A stretch of 64,000 bases of DNA from positions 92,139 to 156,138 of the forward strand of contig JAEWRL010000242.1 in NCBI GenBank assembly GCA_023398955.1, given 5' to 3'. Source of the stretch: Pseudomonadota bacterium (lineage in GTDB: Bacteria > Myxococcota_A > Polyangia > Polyangiales > Polyangiaceae). Below, piece by piece: positions 25,296 to 33,972 of this stretch (position 1 is its first letter; every line of letters begins with the position of its first letter). The notes beneath the pieces are model-generated. The model saw nothing but the letters and a program-made list of their open reading frames with translations. It did not search any database and was not told the DNA's origin. Both the position numbers and the translations under genes were made by a program.

Positions 25296-26087
25296 ATGGA
25301 CCTTGAGCTCACCGCCCTGCACGGGATCGACGGGCAGCGCCCAACGGAGCGTCGAAACGCGGATCCAACGATTAACCTCGACAGGGTCAATCGCTCACTG
25401 GAAGGAGCCGACGCCCAAGAGGTCCTGCACTGGGTGAAGGAACGCTTTGGCGATCGCGTGGCCGTGTCCTCCAGCTTCGGCGCGGATTCGGCTCTCATGC
25501 TGCACCTCGTCACCCGAGTGATGCCAAACATCCCTGTCGTGTTCATCGACACGGGCTATCTCTTTCCCGAGACCTATCGCTTCGCGGAACAGCTGCGGGA
25601 GCGATTCCGTTTGAACCTCCTTACCTATAGCGCGCCAATGACTCCTGCACGCCAAGAGGCGCTGTACGGACGCCTCTGGGAGCAGGGCGAGGAAGGCGTC
25701 CGACAGTACCTCGCGCTAAACAAGGTGGAGCCCATGAAGCGAGCCCTCGAGGAGCTTGGCATCGACGTGTGGCTCGCTGGCCTCAGAGCGTCTCAAACCG
25801 ACCACCGTCGCTCGCTGCGCAAAGTCGCTCTCCACGACGGGAGGCTCAAGGTGCATCCGATCCTCGATTGGGGCAAGGAGCAGGTAGATGAGTACTTGAG
25901 TCGGCATGCTCTACCGCGGCATCCCCTGTACTCCCAGGGCTACCGCAGCATCGGAGATTGGCATTCGACTTCGCCCGTAGCTCCGGACGAAGACGATCGG
26001 GCTGGGCGCTTGCTCGGAGTCAAGAAGGAGTGCGGCCTCCACCTGACGTCTGAGGAGAACTCGAGCCTGAGCTCCTCGGGGCTCTGA
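25296..26087 (+). CDS. cysH: Phosphoadenylyl-sulfate (PAPS) reductase
   Basis: A 263-residue reductase in assimilatory sulfate reduction (PAPS to sulfite with thioredoxin). It has the PP-loop AVSSSFGADSALMLHL, FIDTGYLFPETYRFAEQL, a WLAGLRASQTDHRRSL arginine block, VHPILDWGKEQVDEYL, RHPLYSQGYRSIGDWHS, and the catalytic ECGLH near the end (Cys246). The CC and CxxC iron-sulfur pairs of APS reductases are absent, so PAPS is the likely substrate. The ATG at 25296 has GGGAG 6 bases upstream. cysE lies upstream on the same strand. Confidence 0.93.
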   Translation: MDLELTALHGIDGQRPTERRNADPTINLDRVNRSLEGADAQEVLHWVKERFGDRVAVSSSFGADSALMLHLVTRVMPNIPVVFIDTGYLFPETYRFAEQLRERFRLNLLTYSAPMTPARQEALYGRLWEQGEEGVRQYLALNKVEPMKRALEELGIDVWLAGLRASQTDHRRSLRKVALHDGRLKVHPILDWGKEQVDEYLSRHALPRHPLYSQGYRSIGDWHSTSPVAPDEDDRAGRLLGVKKECGLHLTSEENSSLSSSGL

Positions 26088-26109
26088 GGACGGCCGCGGA
26101 AGGAACCAC

Positions 26110-27174
26110 ATGGCGGGAATCGTGCTCGGCGCCTCCAAGTTGGGTTCTCCATGGACGACACTCGATCCTTTCCTCTTCTGCGTTCATCATCTTGACGCGT
26201 ATCCAGCCGGAAATGGCCGGTTGGGACCCGCAGCCTCTGTGTCAGGCCGGGTACCGGGCATGGACTTCTCGAGCAAGGACGGCTGGAGCATGTACCATGG
26301 CGAGATCGTGCCAGGATTCCCGCGGCACCCCCATCGCGGCTTCGAAACCGTGACCATCGTGCGGCGAGGGTTCATCGACCATGCCGACTCCTTGGGATCA
26401 GTGGCGCGCTACGGCCCAGGGGACGTGCAGTGGCTAACGGCTGGACGCGGAGTGGTCCATTCGGAGATGTTTCCCCTGCTCGACCAGCACGGACCAAACC
26501 CCTTGGAGCTATTCCAGATTTGGCTCAATCTTCCTGGCGCGAGCAAGCCCGTGGCCCCCTACTTCTCGATGTCGTGGGCGGGCGAGGTCCCGCAGCTGAC
26601 GTTTCTCGACGATCAGCGCGGCACCACGGAGGTTCGCGTCGTGGCGGGGACACTCGAAGGAGCGAGTCCCCCTGCATCGCCTCCCGATTCTTGGGCGTCG
26701 CGCCCGGACTCCGATGTGGCGATCTGGCTGGTCCGCATGACGCCCCATACCACGTGGACGCTCCCGGCGGCGAGACGAGGAAGCAACCGCGCCATCTACA
26801 ACTACTGCGGCGACCCACTGCGAATCGCTGGTGAGGTGGTTCAGGGTCCTGCCGCGATCCGACTCCTCGCGGACGCCAAGGCCATGGTCACGTCAGGACC
26901 GGTGCCGACGGAGTTTCTCCTCCTTCAGGGCGCGCCGATCGGGGAACCGATCGTTCAGCACGGGCCTTTCGTCATGAACACGGCCGCCGAGATCGATGAG
27001 GCGTTCGACGAATACCGCCGGACTGAATTTGGCGGATGGCCGTGGCCCAGCCCCGGCCCCGTACACGGTCGGGATCGGGTGCGGTTCGCACGATTCTCGG
27101 ATGGACGGGTCGACGCGCCTCCAAGCACTGGCCAGGATCCATGCCGGCTTACGCGTCTCGCTCGAAAAGGGTGA
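26110..27174 (+). CDS. Pirin family protein
   Basis: A 354-residue bicupin of the pirin family. The four iron ligands of the N-terminal cupin are present: HPHRGFET (His73, His75) and VVHSE (His117, Glu119), after a typical DPFLFCVHHLDAYP start. Pirins act as quercetin 2,3-dioxygenases or redox sensors; the substrate here is unknown. It is longer than most pirins (about 230-300), with an extra C-terminal segment rich in Arg, Gly and Pro. GGAAGG precedes the ATG. Its 3' end overlaps the convergent Hsp70 gene by 26 bases. Confidence 0.88.
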   Translation: MAGIVLGASKLGSPWTTLDPFLFCVHHLDAYPAGNGRLGPAASVSGRVPGMDFSSKDGWSMYHGEIVPGFPRHPHRGFETVTIVRRGFIDHADSLGSVARYGPGDVQWLTAGRGVVHSEMFPLLDQHGPNPLELFQIWLNLPGASKPVAPYFSMSWAGEVPQLTFLDDQRGTTEVRVVAGTLEGASPPASPPDSWASRPDSDVAIWLVRMTPHTTWTLPAARRGSNRAIYNYCGDPLRIAGEVVQGPAAIRLLADAKAMVTSGPVPTEFLLLQGAPIGEPIVQHGPFVMNTAAEIDEAFDEYRRTEFGGWPWPSPGPVHGRDRVRFARFSDGRVDAPPSTGQDPCRLTRLARKG

Positions 27175-29881
27175 GGCCCACAGGGAGCTCCTCGCCAAAC
27201 AGGTCCTGGCGATCGAGGCGCTCCAGGGGCACGACCTCCCGCACCCGTTCGACCCAAGGCCCCGGCACCGCAACCTCCTCGAGCCGCCGCAGGACCGCTA
27301 GACGCTGAGCGTCCGGGACGTCCCGCGCACGGTCACCAGTCATGGTAGCCAGCTCGACGGCTGCACGAGCAAGCGTCGGCTGCTCATGCCAGTGCTCCCT
27401 CAGCAGGTGGTCGAGCCAACGCTGCACCGTTCTGAGCGGGACCACGTGATGAGCACTCGCATACACGGGGGTCCGGGCGCCAATTCGCCCCAACGCTCGC
27501 CATAACCCGGGATCGCGGCTCGTCCAGGTGCGTTCGAGCAGCCACCGTCCCAGCTCTGCTCGCCGTGCTGCGGGCACACGCTCGAGCCAGCTTACCAGCT
27601 CCAGCATCTCCGGAACGGCAGCTGGACGTACACCTTTTGGCTTCTTCAGCTTCTCTTCCATGGGTGCCAGGAAGGGATCCAGCTGGTCTCGCATCGCGAC
27701 CTGGGCCGGCTCCGGAAGTCCAGGCGCAAGGCGGCGCCATGCGATCCAGAACTGCTGCCAGCCTCGAACCTCGTCTTGGAAACTCAGCCACTGCTCGAAG
27801 AGCGGCGTGACCAGGGCAATGCGACGCGGATCCAGGGCGTGGCCGAAGCCAGGCCGAAGACAGAACCCAACCAGCATGAAATAGACGCGCTCGTGATCAG
27901 CGGTGCGACGGCGCGCACTCGACTTCGGCGCGATCACATCGAAGACGGCACGACAGGTTTCCACATCCCAGCCGCGCCGTTCGCCAAGCACCCTTTCAAG
28001 GTTCTGCCACAGGTCCTTGACCTCCCGTGGACGCACGTCTTTGCGACCCTTCCCGAACACGCGGTGAATCAGCTCGGCCGCCTCATCGAGTTTGTGCCGT
28101 CGGGCAGAAGGGCCGCTCGCTGGCTTGATGTTACGGGTATGCCCAACGCCCATTTCCTGACCGCGCAGCTCGAAAGCCAGTCGATGATGCCTCGGGGTCT
28201 GATGCTCGCTGCCGCGGCCTTCGACGCAGCAGAGCTCCAGGGTACCAATGGCTGTCAGCTCACCCTCCAGAACGACCTCGACCTGGCCGGCCTCCTCGGC
28301 GCTGAAACTGGCAGCCAACGGGGGCAGTTGCTCGAGCTCGTCATTCACGTCGACGAGCTCCCCAGGGACGTGGACGTTAGGCGAGTCGCTCGCAAACAGT
28401 TCGAAGCGCACGGGCTCTCCCAGGCGCAACGCCAGGGGATGTGAGTCGACCCGATGTCGTTCACCCTCGCGTGCGCCCCGGGGAACGACACACAAGGCTC
28501 GTGGCTTGCCCGCGGGGCCTTGTACGCCCACGTAGTACCCGTGGGCCGCTCCGCCACCGATGCGAATCCCTTCGCCACGAAGCGCTCGCGCGAACGCAAC
28601 GGCGCCACGCGCGACTGCCACGTCCGGGTCCGTGCCCTCGAGAAGGGTGGGCCATTGCCCCAACCACTCTGCATAGACACTGGCGAGCCGTTCACGCAGA
28701 AGCCGCGAGCGAAACACCCCGCCGTTCAGCAACACGAGCGGCGGAACCCTGCCCCCCGCGTGGCGAACAAGGAACGCTGCCAAATGACGAGTGATCGCTG
28801 GATCAGGCTCGTAGGGTAGCCCGAAACCACGAAGACCTGCCCTTCGGACCAGCGTGGGCGTTGTCAGCGGCACTTCGGGTAGAAAGCCCTGACACACGAC
28901 CGCTTCGACTTCATCGCGGCCCAGGGTGGCACTGTGGGTGCCACCAACGAGGCTGCTTCCCTCTTTGGCGACGACCACTCGCGCCTCGGTGGCCGTCCCG
29001 TCATCCAGCAAGCGCTCTTTCGCTCCGCGGCAGGCGAGTACCAACTGCGCGAAGAGGCCAGGCGCCAGGCGCGCTCCCTCCGCACCACTCAGGCGAGCTT
29101 CCACACGATGCGCCAGGGCCAGGTCGATGTTGTCGCCGCCGAGCAGAATGTGTCGGCCGACGGCCGTACGCTCCGCCGCGACGAGGCCGGCTTCCGTAAG
29201 AGAAACGTGGACAAGGGAGAGGTCGGTCGTGCCGCCACCCACATCGCAAACCAGAACGTCCGCGGCTCCGCCCTCGCGCAGCCGCGCCGTGAGCTCTCGT
29301 TCCCCCCCAGAAGCGAGATAGTCATAGAGGGCGGCCATCGGCTCTTCGAGCAACCGCACACGCAGTCCAGCCCGTGCAGCTGCCTCCAACGTAAGTTGCC
29401 GCGCGCCTGGATCGAAGGAGGCAGGTACTGTCAATACGATGGACTTCCCCTCGAGCTGGGCTCCTGCCGACCCTATCTGGCAAACGCGTCCGACATGCTC
29501 GAGAATCTTGGCGCTCGCCTCCACAGGCGACAGCCGGGGTTCAGAGTTCTCCTGATCTCCCCACGGAAGGCAGGCACTGTGGCGGTCGATGCCGGCATGA
29601 GAGAGCCAGCTCTTCGCGCTGGACACGAGCCTCCCTGGGACCTCGAGCCCGCGACGACGCGCGTAGCTGCCGATGACCCAAGGTGCTTCGTCCCAGGGGT
29701 CAGCGACACTCTCGCCCGGGGAGACCGCGTACAGATAGGAAGGTAGCTGCAGCAACGAGTCCTGCTCGTGGGCGGCGGTCAGCTGTGCCAACGGAACGAC
29801 ATGGACGGTGCCGTCGTCGCGCTCCTCCGCGACCACGGTATTCGTGGTTCCGAGATCGATGCCCAGATTCACCCGCTCCAA
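27149..29881 (-). CDS. Large Hsp70 family protein with long helical C-terminal domain
   Basis: A 910-residue DnaK-like protein. The ATPase domain has phosphate-1 LGIDLGTTNTVVA, phosphate-2 VCDVGGGTTDLSLV and adenosine loop VLLNGGVFRSRLL. After it comes a beta-sandwich-like stretch (VNDELEQLPPLAASFSAEEA then VVLEGELTAIGTLEL). The last ~330 residues, from HTRNIKPASGP, are helical and unlike DnaK's lid (RTADHERVYFMLVGFCLRPG, WQQFWIAWRRLAPGLP), resembling the DUF3731-type extension of atypical Hsp70s. The TTG at 29881 starts one base after the stop of the upstream Hsp70, so they are one operon. It lacks DnaK's EEVD-like tail and no dnaJ or grpE is near. The function is not established. Confidence 0.88.
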   Translation of the reverse strand: MERVNLGIDLGTTNTVVAEERDDGTVHVVPLAQLTAAHEQDSLLQLPSYLYAVSPGESVADPWDEAPWVIGSYARRRGLEVPGRLVSSAKSWLSHAGIDRHSACLPWGDQENSEPRLSPVEASAKILEHVGRVCQIGSAGAQLEGKSIVLTVPASFDPGARQLTLEAAARAGLRVRLLEEPMAALYDYLASGGERELTARLREGGAADVLVCDVGGGTTDLSLVHVSLTEAGLVAAERTAVGRHILLGGDNIDLALAHRVEARLSGAEGARLAPGLFAQLVLACRGAKERLLDDGTATEARVVVAKEGSSLVGGTHSATLGRDEVEAVVCQGFLPEVPLTTPTLVRRAGLRGFGLPYEPDPAITRHLAAFLVRHAGGRVPPLVLLNGGVFRSRLLRERLASVYAEWLGQWPTLLEGTDPDVAVARGAVAFARALRGEGIRIGGGAAHGYYVGVQGPAGKPRALCVVPRGAREGERHRVDSHPLALRLGEPVRFELFASDSPNVHVPGELVDVNDELEQLPPLAASFSAEEAGQVEVVLEGELTAIGTLELCCVEGRGSEHQTPRHHRLAFELRGQEMGVGHTRNIKPASGPSARRHKLDEAAELIHRVFGKGRKDVRPREVKDLWQNLERVLGERRGWDVETCRAVFDVIAPKSSARRRTADHERVYFMLVGFCLRPGFGHALDPRRIALVTPLFEQWLSFQDEVRGWQQFWIAWRRLAPGLPEPAQVAMRDQLDPFLAPMEEKLKKPKGVRPAAVPEMLELVSWLERVPAARRAELGRWLLERTWTSRDPGLWRALGRIGARTPVYASAHHVVPLRTVQRWLDHLLREHWHEQPTLARAAVELATMTGDRARDVPDAQRLAVLRRLEEVAVPGPWVERVREVVPLERLDRQDLFGEELPVGLTLFERDA

Positions 29882-29882
29882 G

Positions 29883-31694
29883 TCAGCTCCCTCGAACGCT
29901 GAGCTCGACGCGCCAGCTCTCGTCTTTCGTGGTTGGGTTCAAGGGAGCTGCATCGATACGGAGCGTGCCGATCGCGGTCACCTGAGATATCAGGCGAACC
30001 GGCACGACCTCCCCGGGCCCACGCTCTTTGGCGGGTAGGACGACTTCAATCGGAGCCAATTCTTCGAGCTCCTCACCATCGACGTCCTCCAGCAACGTTC
30101 CGAAGGTATCGGCTCTCCTAACAGTGGACCCAAAGAAGCGGAAGCGAACGGCCTCCCCAACCACAAGGCCAAGTTCGAGCTGAACCTCCTCAGATGCTGT
30201 TCCCTCCTCCATACCGAAAGGCGCCACGCAGAGAGCGTTCAGCGGCGGCTCCAAGCCCGGGACCGCAGGCATCGGGCTCTCTATCCCCACGTAGTAGGCT
30301 CTGGCAGTGCCACCGCGAATCCGAATGCCGCGCCCGCGCCGGACACGCCCGTAGTAGGCGGCCCCGCGCGCGACGGCCAAGTCCGGATCATCTCCCGGCA
30401 GGACGCGCGCTTCGGCCACGCCTGCACCGCGCAACCACTCATTGAGAGTATCCACTATCCGCTGCCGAACACGCGGCGCCTTCACGACTCCGCCGTTGAA
30501 GAGAATCGCGGTTGGACACAGCATTCCGCCGGTGGCCTGCGGGGCACCTGTGGTCTCCGTGGCAGCAGCCTGGCGCCCCAGGAATGACGCCAGGTGGCGT
30601 GTCACCGCCGGATCAGAAGCATAGGGGAGGCCAATTTGAGTGAGGGCCGTGCGAGCACGGATCGCTGGGCGCGCCGTCGCGGGAACGACTGGGAAGAAGC
30701 CCTCCACGACGATGCGTTCCACTTCCTCTCGCGTCAACTCTGCACGGAGCGCGCTTCCTACGAGGCGGGCTCCGCGGCTCGTCACGGTGACTGGAGCCGC
30801 GGCTGGGGGATCGTCACCCAAGAGCGACTCCTTTGCTTTGCGGCAAGCATGACCTAGACCCACGCGTTGCCAGCGATCCAGCGCCTTTCCTGCATCCGGG
30901 AGCTTACCCAGGACCGCATGAGCGAGCGCCAAATCCATGTTGTCACCTCCCAGGAGGATGTGGTCGCCCACAGCAACTCGATGTAACTCGAGCTGCCCAT
31001 CGGCCTCGCGCACTTCGATCGCAGAGAAGTCGGTCGTGCCGCCTCCGACGTCGATCACGAGCACGACGTCCCCAACGGCCAAATGCTGACGCCAGCTCTC
31101 GCCCTGGCGCTCGATCCAGGCGTAGAGCGCAGCTTGTGGCTCCTCAAGGAGAGACACGTTCTCGAACCCCGCGGCGTAGGCAGCCTCAACGGTCAAATCG
31201 CGAGCCGCTGCATCGAAAGAGGCTGGCACCGTGAGCACCACTTCGCTCGCGGTAAGCGCTTCGGCGTCCGGGTACTCCGAGTGCCATGCTTCAGCGAGGT
31301 GGTCGAGCAGCCGCCAAGCCGCCTCCACAGGTGAGATGCGTTCGACGTCCCCAGGAGCACCCTGCGGCAGCACGCCACCACGACGGTCGATTCCGGTGTG
31401 TGACAGCCAGCTCTTGGCACTAGCTACGACCCGGCCGGGCGCGTCGATGCTTCGCACGCGAGCATGCTCTCCGACTGCGTAACGCCGACTCTCGTCCCAG
31501 GGCAGCGCCAGAGCGGCTTCGTTGTCTTGGCCGAAGTAGATGAAGCTCGGCAAGAGCGGGCGGCGCTCCAAAGCACCTTCAGCCACCAGTTGCGGCACCT
31601 TCCAGACTGTCGCTGCCCCGCTGGTCTCCTCGCTTGGCGCGGTTGCGAGCGCCGTGTGTGTCGTCCCGAGATCGATGCCGATGACCTGGCTCAT
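29883..31694 (-). CDS. Shorter Hsp70 family protein
   Basis: A 603-residue DnaK-like ATPase. The ATG at 31694 gives MSQVIGIDLGTTHTALA; the longer frame would run into the DUF2760 gene. Phosphate-2 VLVIDVGGGTTDFSAIEV and adenosine loop AILFNGGVVKAPRVRQRI are intact. A beta domain ends the protein (VGEAVRFRFFGSTVRRAD then LISQVTAIGTLRIDA); the helical lid and its C-terminal tail are missing. Both Hsp70s of this operon share a DLTVEAAYAAG-like or LTLEAAARAG-like region and a KSWLSHxGIDR motif, so they are paralogues and may form a heteromer. Confidence 0.88.
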   Translation of the reverse strand: MSQVIGIDLGTTHTALATAPSEETSGAATVWKVPQLVAEGALERRPLLPSFIYFGQDNEAALALPWDESRRYAVGEHARVRSIDAPGRVVASAKSWLSHTGIDRRGGVLPQGAPGDVERISPVEAAWRLLDHLAEAWHSEYPDAEALTASEVVLTVPASFDAAARDLTVEAAYAAGFENVSLLEEPQAALYAWIERQGESWRQHLAVGDVVLVIDVGGGTTDFSAIEVREADGQLELHRVAVGDHILLGGDNMDLALAHAVLGKLPDAGKALDRWQRVGLGHACRKAKESLLGDDPPAAAPVTVTSRGARLVGSALRAELTREEVERIVVEGFFPVVPATARPAIRARTALTQIGLPYASDPAVTRHLASFLGRQAAATETTGAPQATGGMLCPTAILFNGGVVKAPRVRQRIVDTLNEWLRGAGVAEARVLPGDDPDLAVARGAAYYGRVRRGRGIRIRGGTARAYYVGIESPMPAVPGLEPPLNALCVAPFGMEEGTASEEVQLELGLVVGEAVRFRFFGSTVRRADTFGTLLEDVDGEELEELAPIEVVLPAKERGPGEVVPVRLISQVTAIGTLRIDAAPLNPTTKDESWRVELSVRGS

Positions 31695-32284
31695 AGCTCC
31701 ACCTCCGCCGGTGCAATGATGGCGTCGTCGTGGTTCCCGATGGGCTGGGGTAGCTCCATGCGTGTCACCCGCCATCCCGAATGGCGCAACGTTCCATGAT
31801 AGGGCGGGGCGCCCGTGACATTGCCGGTGAGCTTTATCGCGTCCGGATCGAAGCCACTCCCGAGCGTAACGGGGTTGCCCTCCCCTTCGCTGCAAATCGG
31901 CGTAATCTCGATGTGCCGCCGCAGAGCGCGACGGGCACCCTCGTGGACGACGCGCGCGGCAGCCCCAACATCCGCGTCATCGAAGGCGTGAATGTCCTGC
32001 TGCAGAAAGTCCACGAGTCTGCCCTCGCGCTGAAGCACTGCGAGGAACTGGAGCGCGGCGGAATAGTCCTTGAGCCGACGAGCTGGTGGGGAGGGGACTT
32101 CGGTCGGCGCCGACGGCGATACTGGTTGCGGCGCGGTCAGTTCCGGGACGTCGGCAGGTTCGCGGGCGCCATGTGCGCGGAGCTCCAGCACTCGCGCCGC
32201 AAAAGCTTCATCCAGCAGTAGCTTCATCCAGCAGCCCAACGCCAGCCACAATCGCGCCCAGAAAGAAATCCTGTTCGTGGTCAC
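31691..32284 (-). CDS. DUF2760 domain protein
   Basis: A 197-residue protein. After a basic, partly hydrophobic N-terminus (FWARLWLALGCWMKLLL) and a Pro-rich linker comes the DUF2760 core: ALQFLAVLQREGRLVDFLQQ, DIHAFDDADVGAAARVVHEG, RRALRRHIEITPIC, a DPDAIKLTGNVTGAPPYHGT strand and GTLRHSGWRV. The function is unknown. DUF2760 genes are often adjacent to atypical Hsp70 genes, and here the ATGA overlap with the first Hsp70 supports a complex. The GTG start at 32284 is uncertain. Confidence 0.85.
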   Translation of the reverse strand: MTTNRISFWARLWLALGCWMKLLLDEAFAARVLELRAHGAREPADVPELTAPQPVSPSAPTEVPSPPARRLKDYSAALQFLAVLQREGRLVDFLQQDIHAFDDADVGAAARVVHEGARRALRRHIEITPICSEGEGNPVTLGSGFDPDAIKLTGNVTGAPPYHGTLRHSGWRVTRMELPQPIGNHDDAIIAPAEVEL

Positions 32285-32469
32285 GGGCGCAGTGTACTGG
32301 CAAGAACCGAGTTGCCCAGAGAGGGCTTGCACCGCCTGACCGGACAGACGCTCCACCGGAATCTTCGGCGCTCGGGCCGCTCTGCATGCCCCTTGGTCAG
32401 AGCGCTGGCCACGCACTGGAGGCAATGCCGCTTGACGATGCGAGGAGGGCGCTGGACTAGTTCTCCTCA

Positions 32470-33597
32470 ATGGCCATTTCCCTCGCGCGCGCGGTCGAGA
32501 CCCTCCAGGAGCTCGCACCCCTCGAGTATGCGGAATCCTGGGACAATGTCGGGCTGCTGGTCGAGCCCCCGCGACCCCCACCTGACGTCGCGAGTGTCTC
32601 GCGGGTGCTGCTCACGATCGACCTGACGGATGCAGTGCTCGATGAGGCCACCGGCTGCGAACTCATCGTTTCGTATCACCCTCCGATCTTCAAGGCAGTT
32701 CAGCGTCTCGTTTGCACAGATCCGGTGGCTCGAAGGCTGGCGACTCTCATTCAACGCAAGACCGCAGTTTACTCACCCCACACGGCACTGGACGCCGCCA
32801 GGGGCGGCATCAACGATTGGCTCGTCTCGGCCCTTGGACCCGGGCAGGTCGCTCCGATCGCTGAGGCTCGCAGGCAAGCGGAGCTGAAGGTGGTGGTATT
32901 CGTGCCCGAAGCGCACGTGCGAGCACTGCGGGACGAGCTTGCGGATGCCGGTGCCGGAGTCATCGGCAACTATGATTCGTGTTCGTTCAATCTGCGCGGG
33001 ACAGGCACCTTCCGGGGGAACGCCGACAGCAATCCGACGCTTGGTCGACGCCAGTCTCTCGAAACCGTCGAAGAGGTGCGGCTCGAGATGGTTTGCGCAG
33101 CAGAACACCTGGCAGCGATCGGCGCCGCAATTCGCCGTCACCACCCCTACGAGGAGCCTGCGTGGGATGTCTACCCGCTCGAGCAAAGACCTGTCACGGG
33201 CGTAGGTATCGGTCGACGCGTCGAGCTCGAAACGAAGCTGACCGTCGATGAGGCTGTCGCACGCGTGAAGGCGCACCTCGGGCTCCGCTACGTTCGCCTC
33301 GCCAAGAGCCCCGTGCATGCGGCGGGCGGACTGATTGCGAAAGCGGCAGTCTGCGCGGGAGCCGGCGGCTCCGTTCTCGGGGCGGCGGGCGACGTCGACC
33401 TGGTCGTCAGCGGAGAGCTGCGCCACCACGACATCCTGGCGTGGACAGCGCGTGGGTGTTCCGTGATCGTGTGCGACCACACGAACACCGAACGAGGCTT
33501 CCTCCCCGTCCTGGCAGAGCGCCTCCGGGAGGCCTGGGGCCAAACGGTTTCCGTCGACGTCGCCACAGAAGACAGAGAGCCCTTGGCGATCGTCTAA
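32470..33597 (+). CDS. Nif3-like dinuclear metal centre protein (DUF34)
   Basis: A 375-residue Nif3/YbgI family protein. Metal-site segments are present: SYHPPIF, SPHTALDAARGG, SGELRHHDILAW and CDHTNTERGF. A middle insert (about 125-245), as in long Nif3 proteins, includes VCAAEHLAAIGAAIRRHHPY. The family forms hexameric toroids and has been linked to metal delivery or cofactor repair, but the reaction is not settled. It is divergent from the DUF2760 operon across 185 bases. Confidence 0.88.
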   Translation: MAISLARAVETLQELAPLEYAESWDNVGLLVEPPRPPPDVASVSRVLLTIDLTDAVLDEATGCELIVSYHPPIFKAVQRLVCTDPVARRLATLIQRKTAVYSPHTALDAARGGINDWLVSALGPGQVAPIAEARRQAELKVVVFVPEAHVRALRDELADAGAGVIGNYDSCSFNLRGTGTFRGNADSNPTLGRRQSLETVEEVRLEMVCAAEHLAAIGAAIRRHHPYEEPAWDVYPLEQRPVTGVGIGRRVELETKLTVDEAVARVKAHLGLRYVRLAKSPVHAAGGLIAKAAVCAGAGGSVLGAAGDVDLVVSGELRHHDILAWTARGCSVIVCDHTNTERGFLPVLAERLREAWGQTVSVDVATEDREPLAIV

Positions 33598-33777
33598 CCA
33601 TGGTCCATTAGCGCTCCATTCTTGACCACCTCTAGCCCGGATTCTCTTTGGTGTTGTCGATGCCGTCAGCGGTCAGCCAACGTCCTCTTTGGTTCCGGCG
33701 CCGCGGGGGTGGGGGGCCGTTCCAGAAGGGGTATCCCTACCTCGCGGCGACTCGACGCGCGGCGTGGCAAATAGGCG

Positions 33778-33811
33778 CGAGGTCGGCGCGTCGTCTGCAT
33801 CCGACCTCGCA
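33778..33811. repeat. 10-bp perfect inverted repeat
   Basis: GCGAGGTCGG (33778-33787) and CCGACCTCGC (33802-33811) are perfect inverted copies around a 14-nt spacer, 14 bases before the larger hairpin. It could be a second terminator arm or a protein site. Confidence 0.7.
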
Positions 33812-33825
33812 TCTCCCACGATTGC

Positions 33826-33874
33826 CGAGAAACCTGACACCTTCCCTGCTCGCGCAGTGTCAGCTTTTCTCGGT
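33826..33874. terminator. Long imperfect hairpin, candidate bidirectional terminator
   Basis: CCGAGAAA then CTGACAC (left arm) pair with GTGTCAG then TTTCTCGG (right arm): 15 base pairs, broken only by C versus CT, with a 16-nt loop. The A-run and T-run inside the arms put T-rich sequence after a stem in both directions. Its place between two convergent genes fits a shared terminator. Confidence 0.6.
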
Positions 33875-33972
33875 CGTTGGCCTCGGCGGGGAGTAATGGT
33901 CGACCTCGCCGGAGCCGCGGCGATGGGTCGCAGTGAAGCGACCACACCGTGGCCTCCGAGGCGCGGCGAGCC

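Larger units (their letters stand above)
33598..33972. other. 375-bp convergent intergenic region
   Basis: Between convergent nif3-like and lipoprotein genes there is no believable coding frame. It carries two strong inverted repeats, listed separately: 33778-33811 and 33826-33874. Confidence 0.6.

Noticed and set aside
27149..27174. A 26-bp convergent overlap of pirin and Hsp70 as antisense regulation
   Set aside because: Short tail overlaps are common in dense genomes; no evidence of a regulatory RNA.
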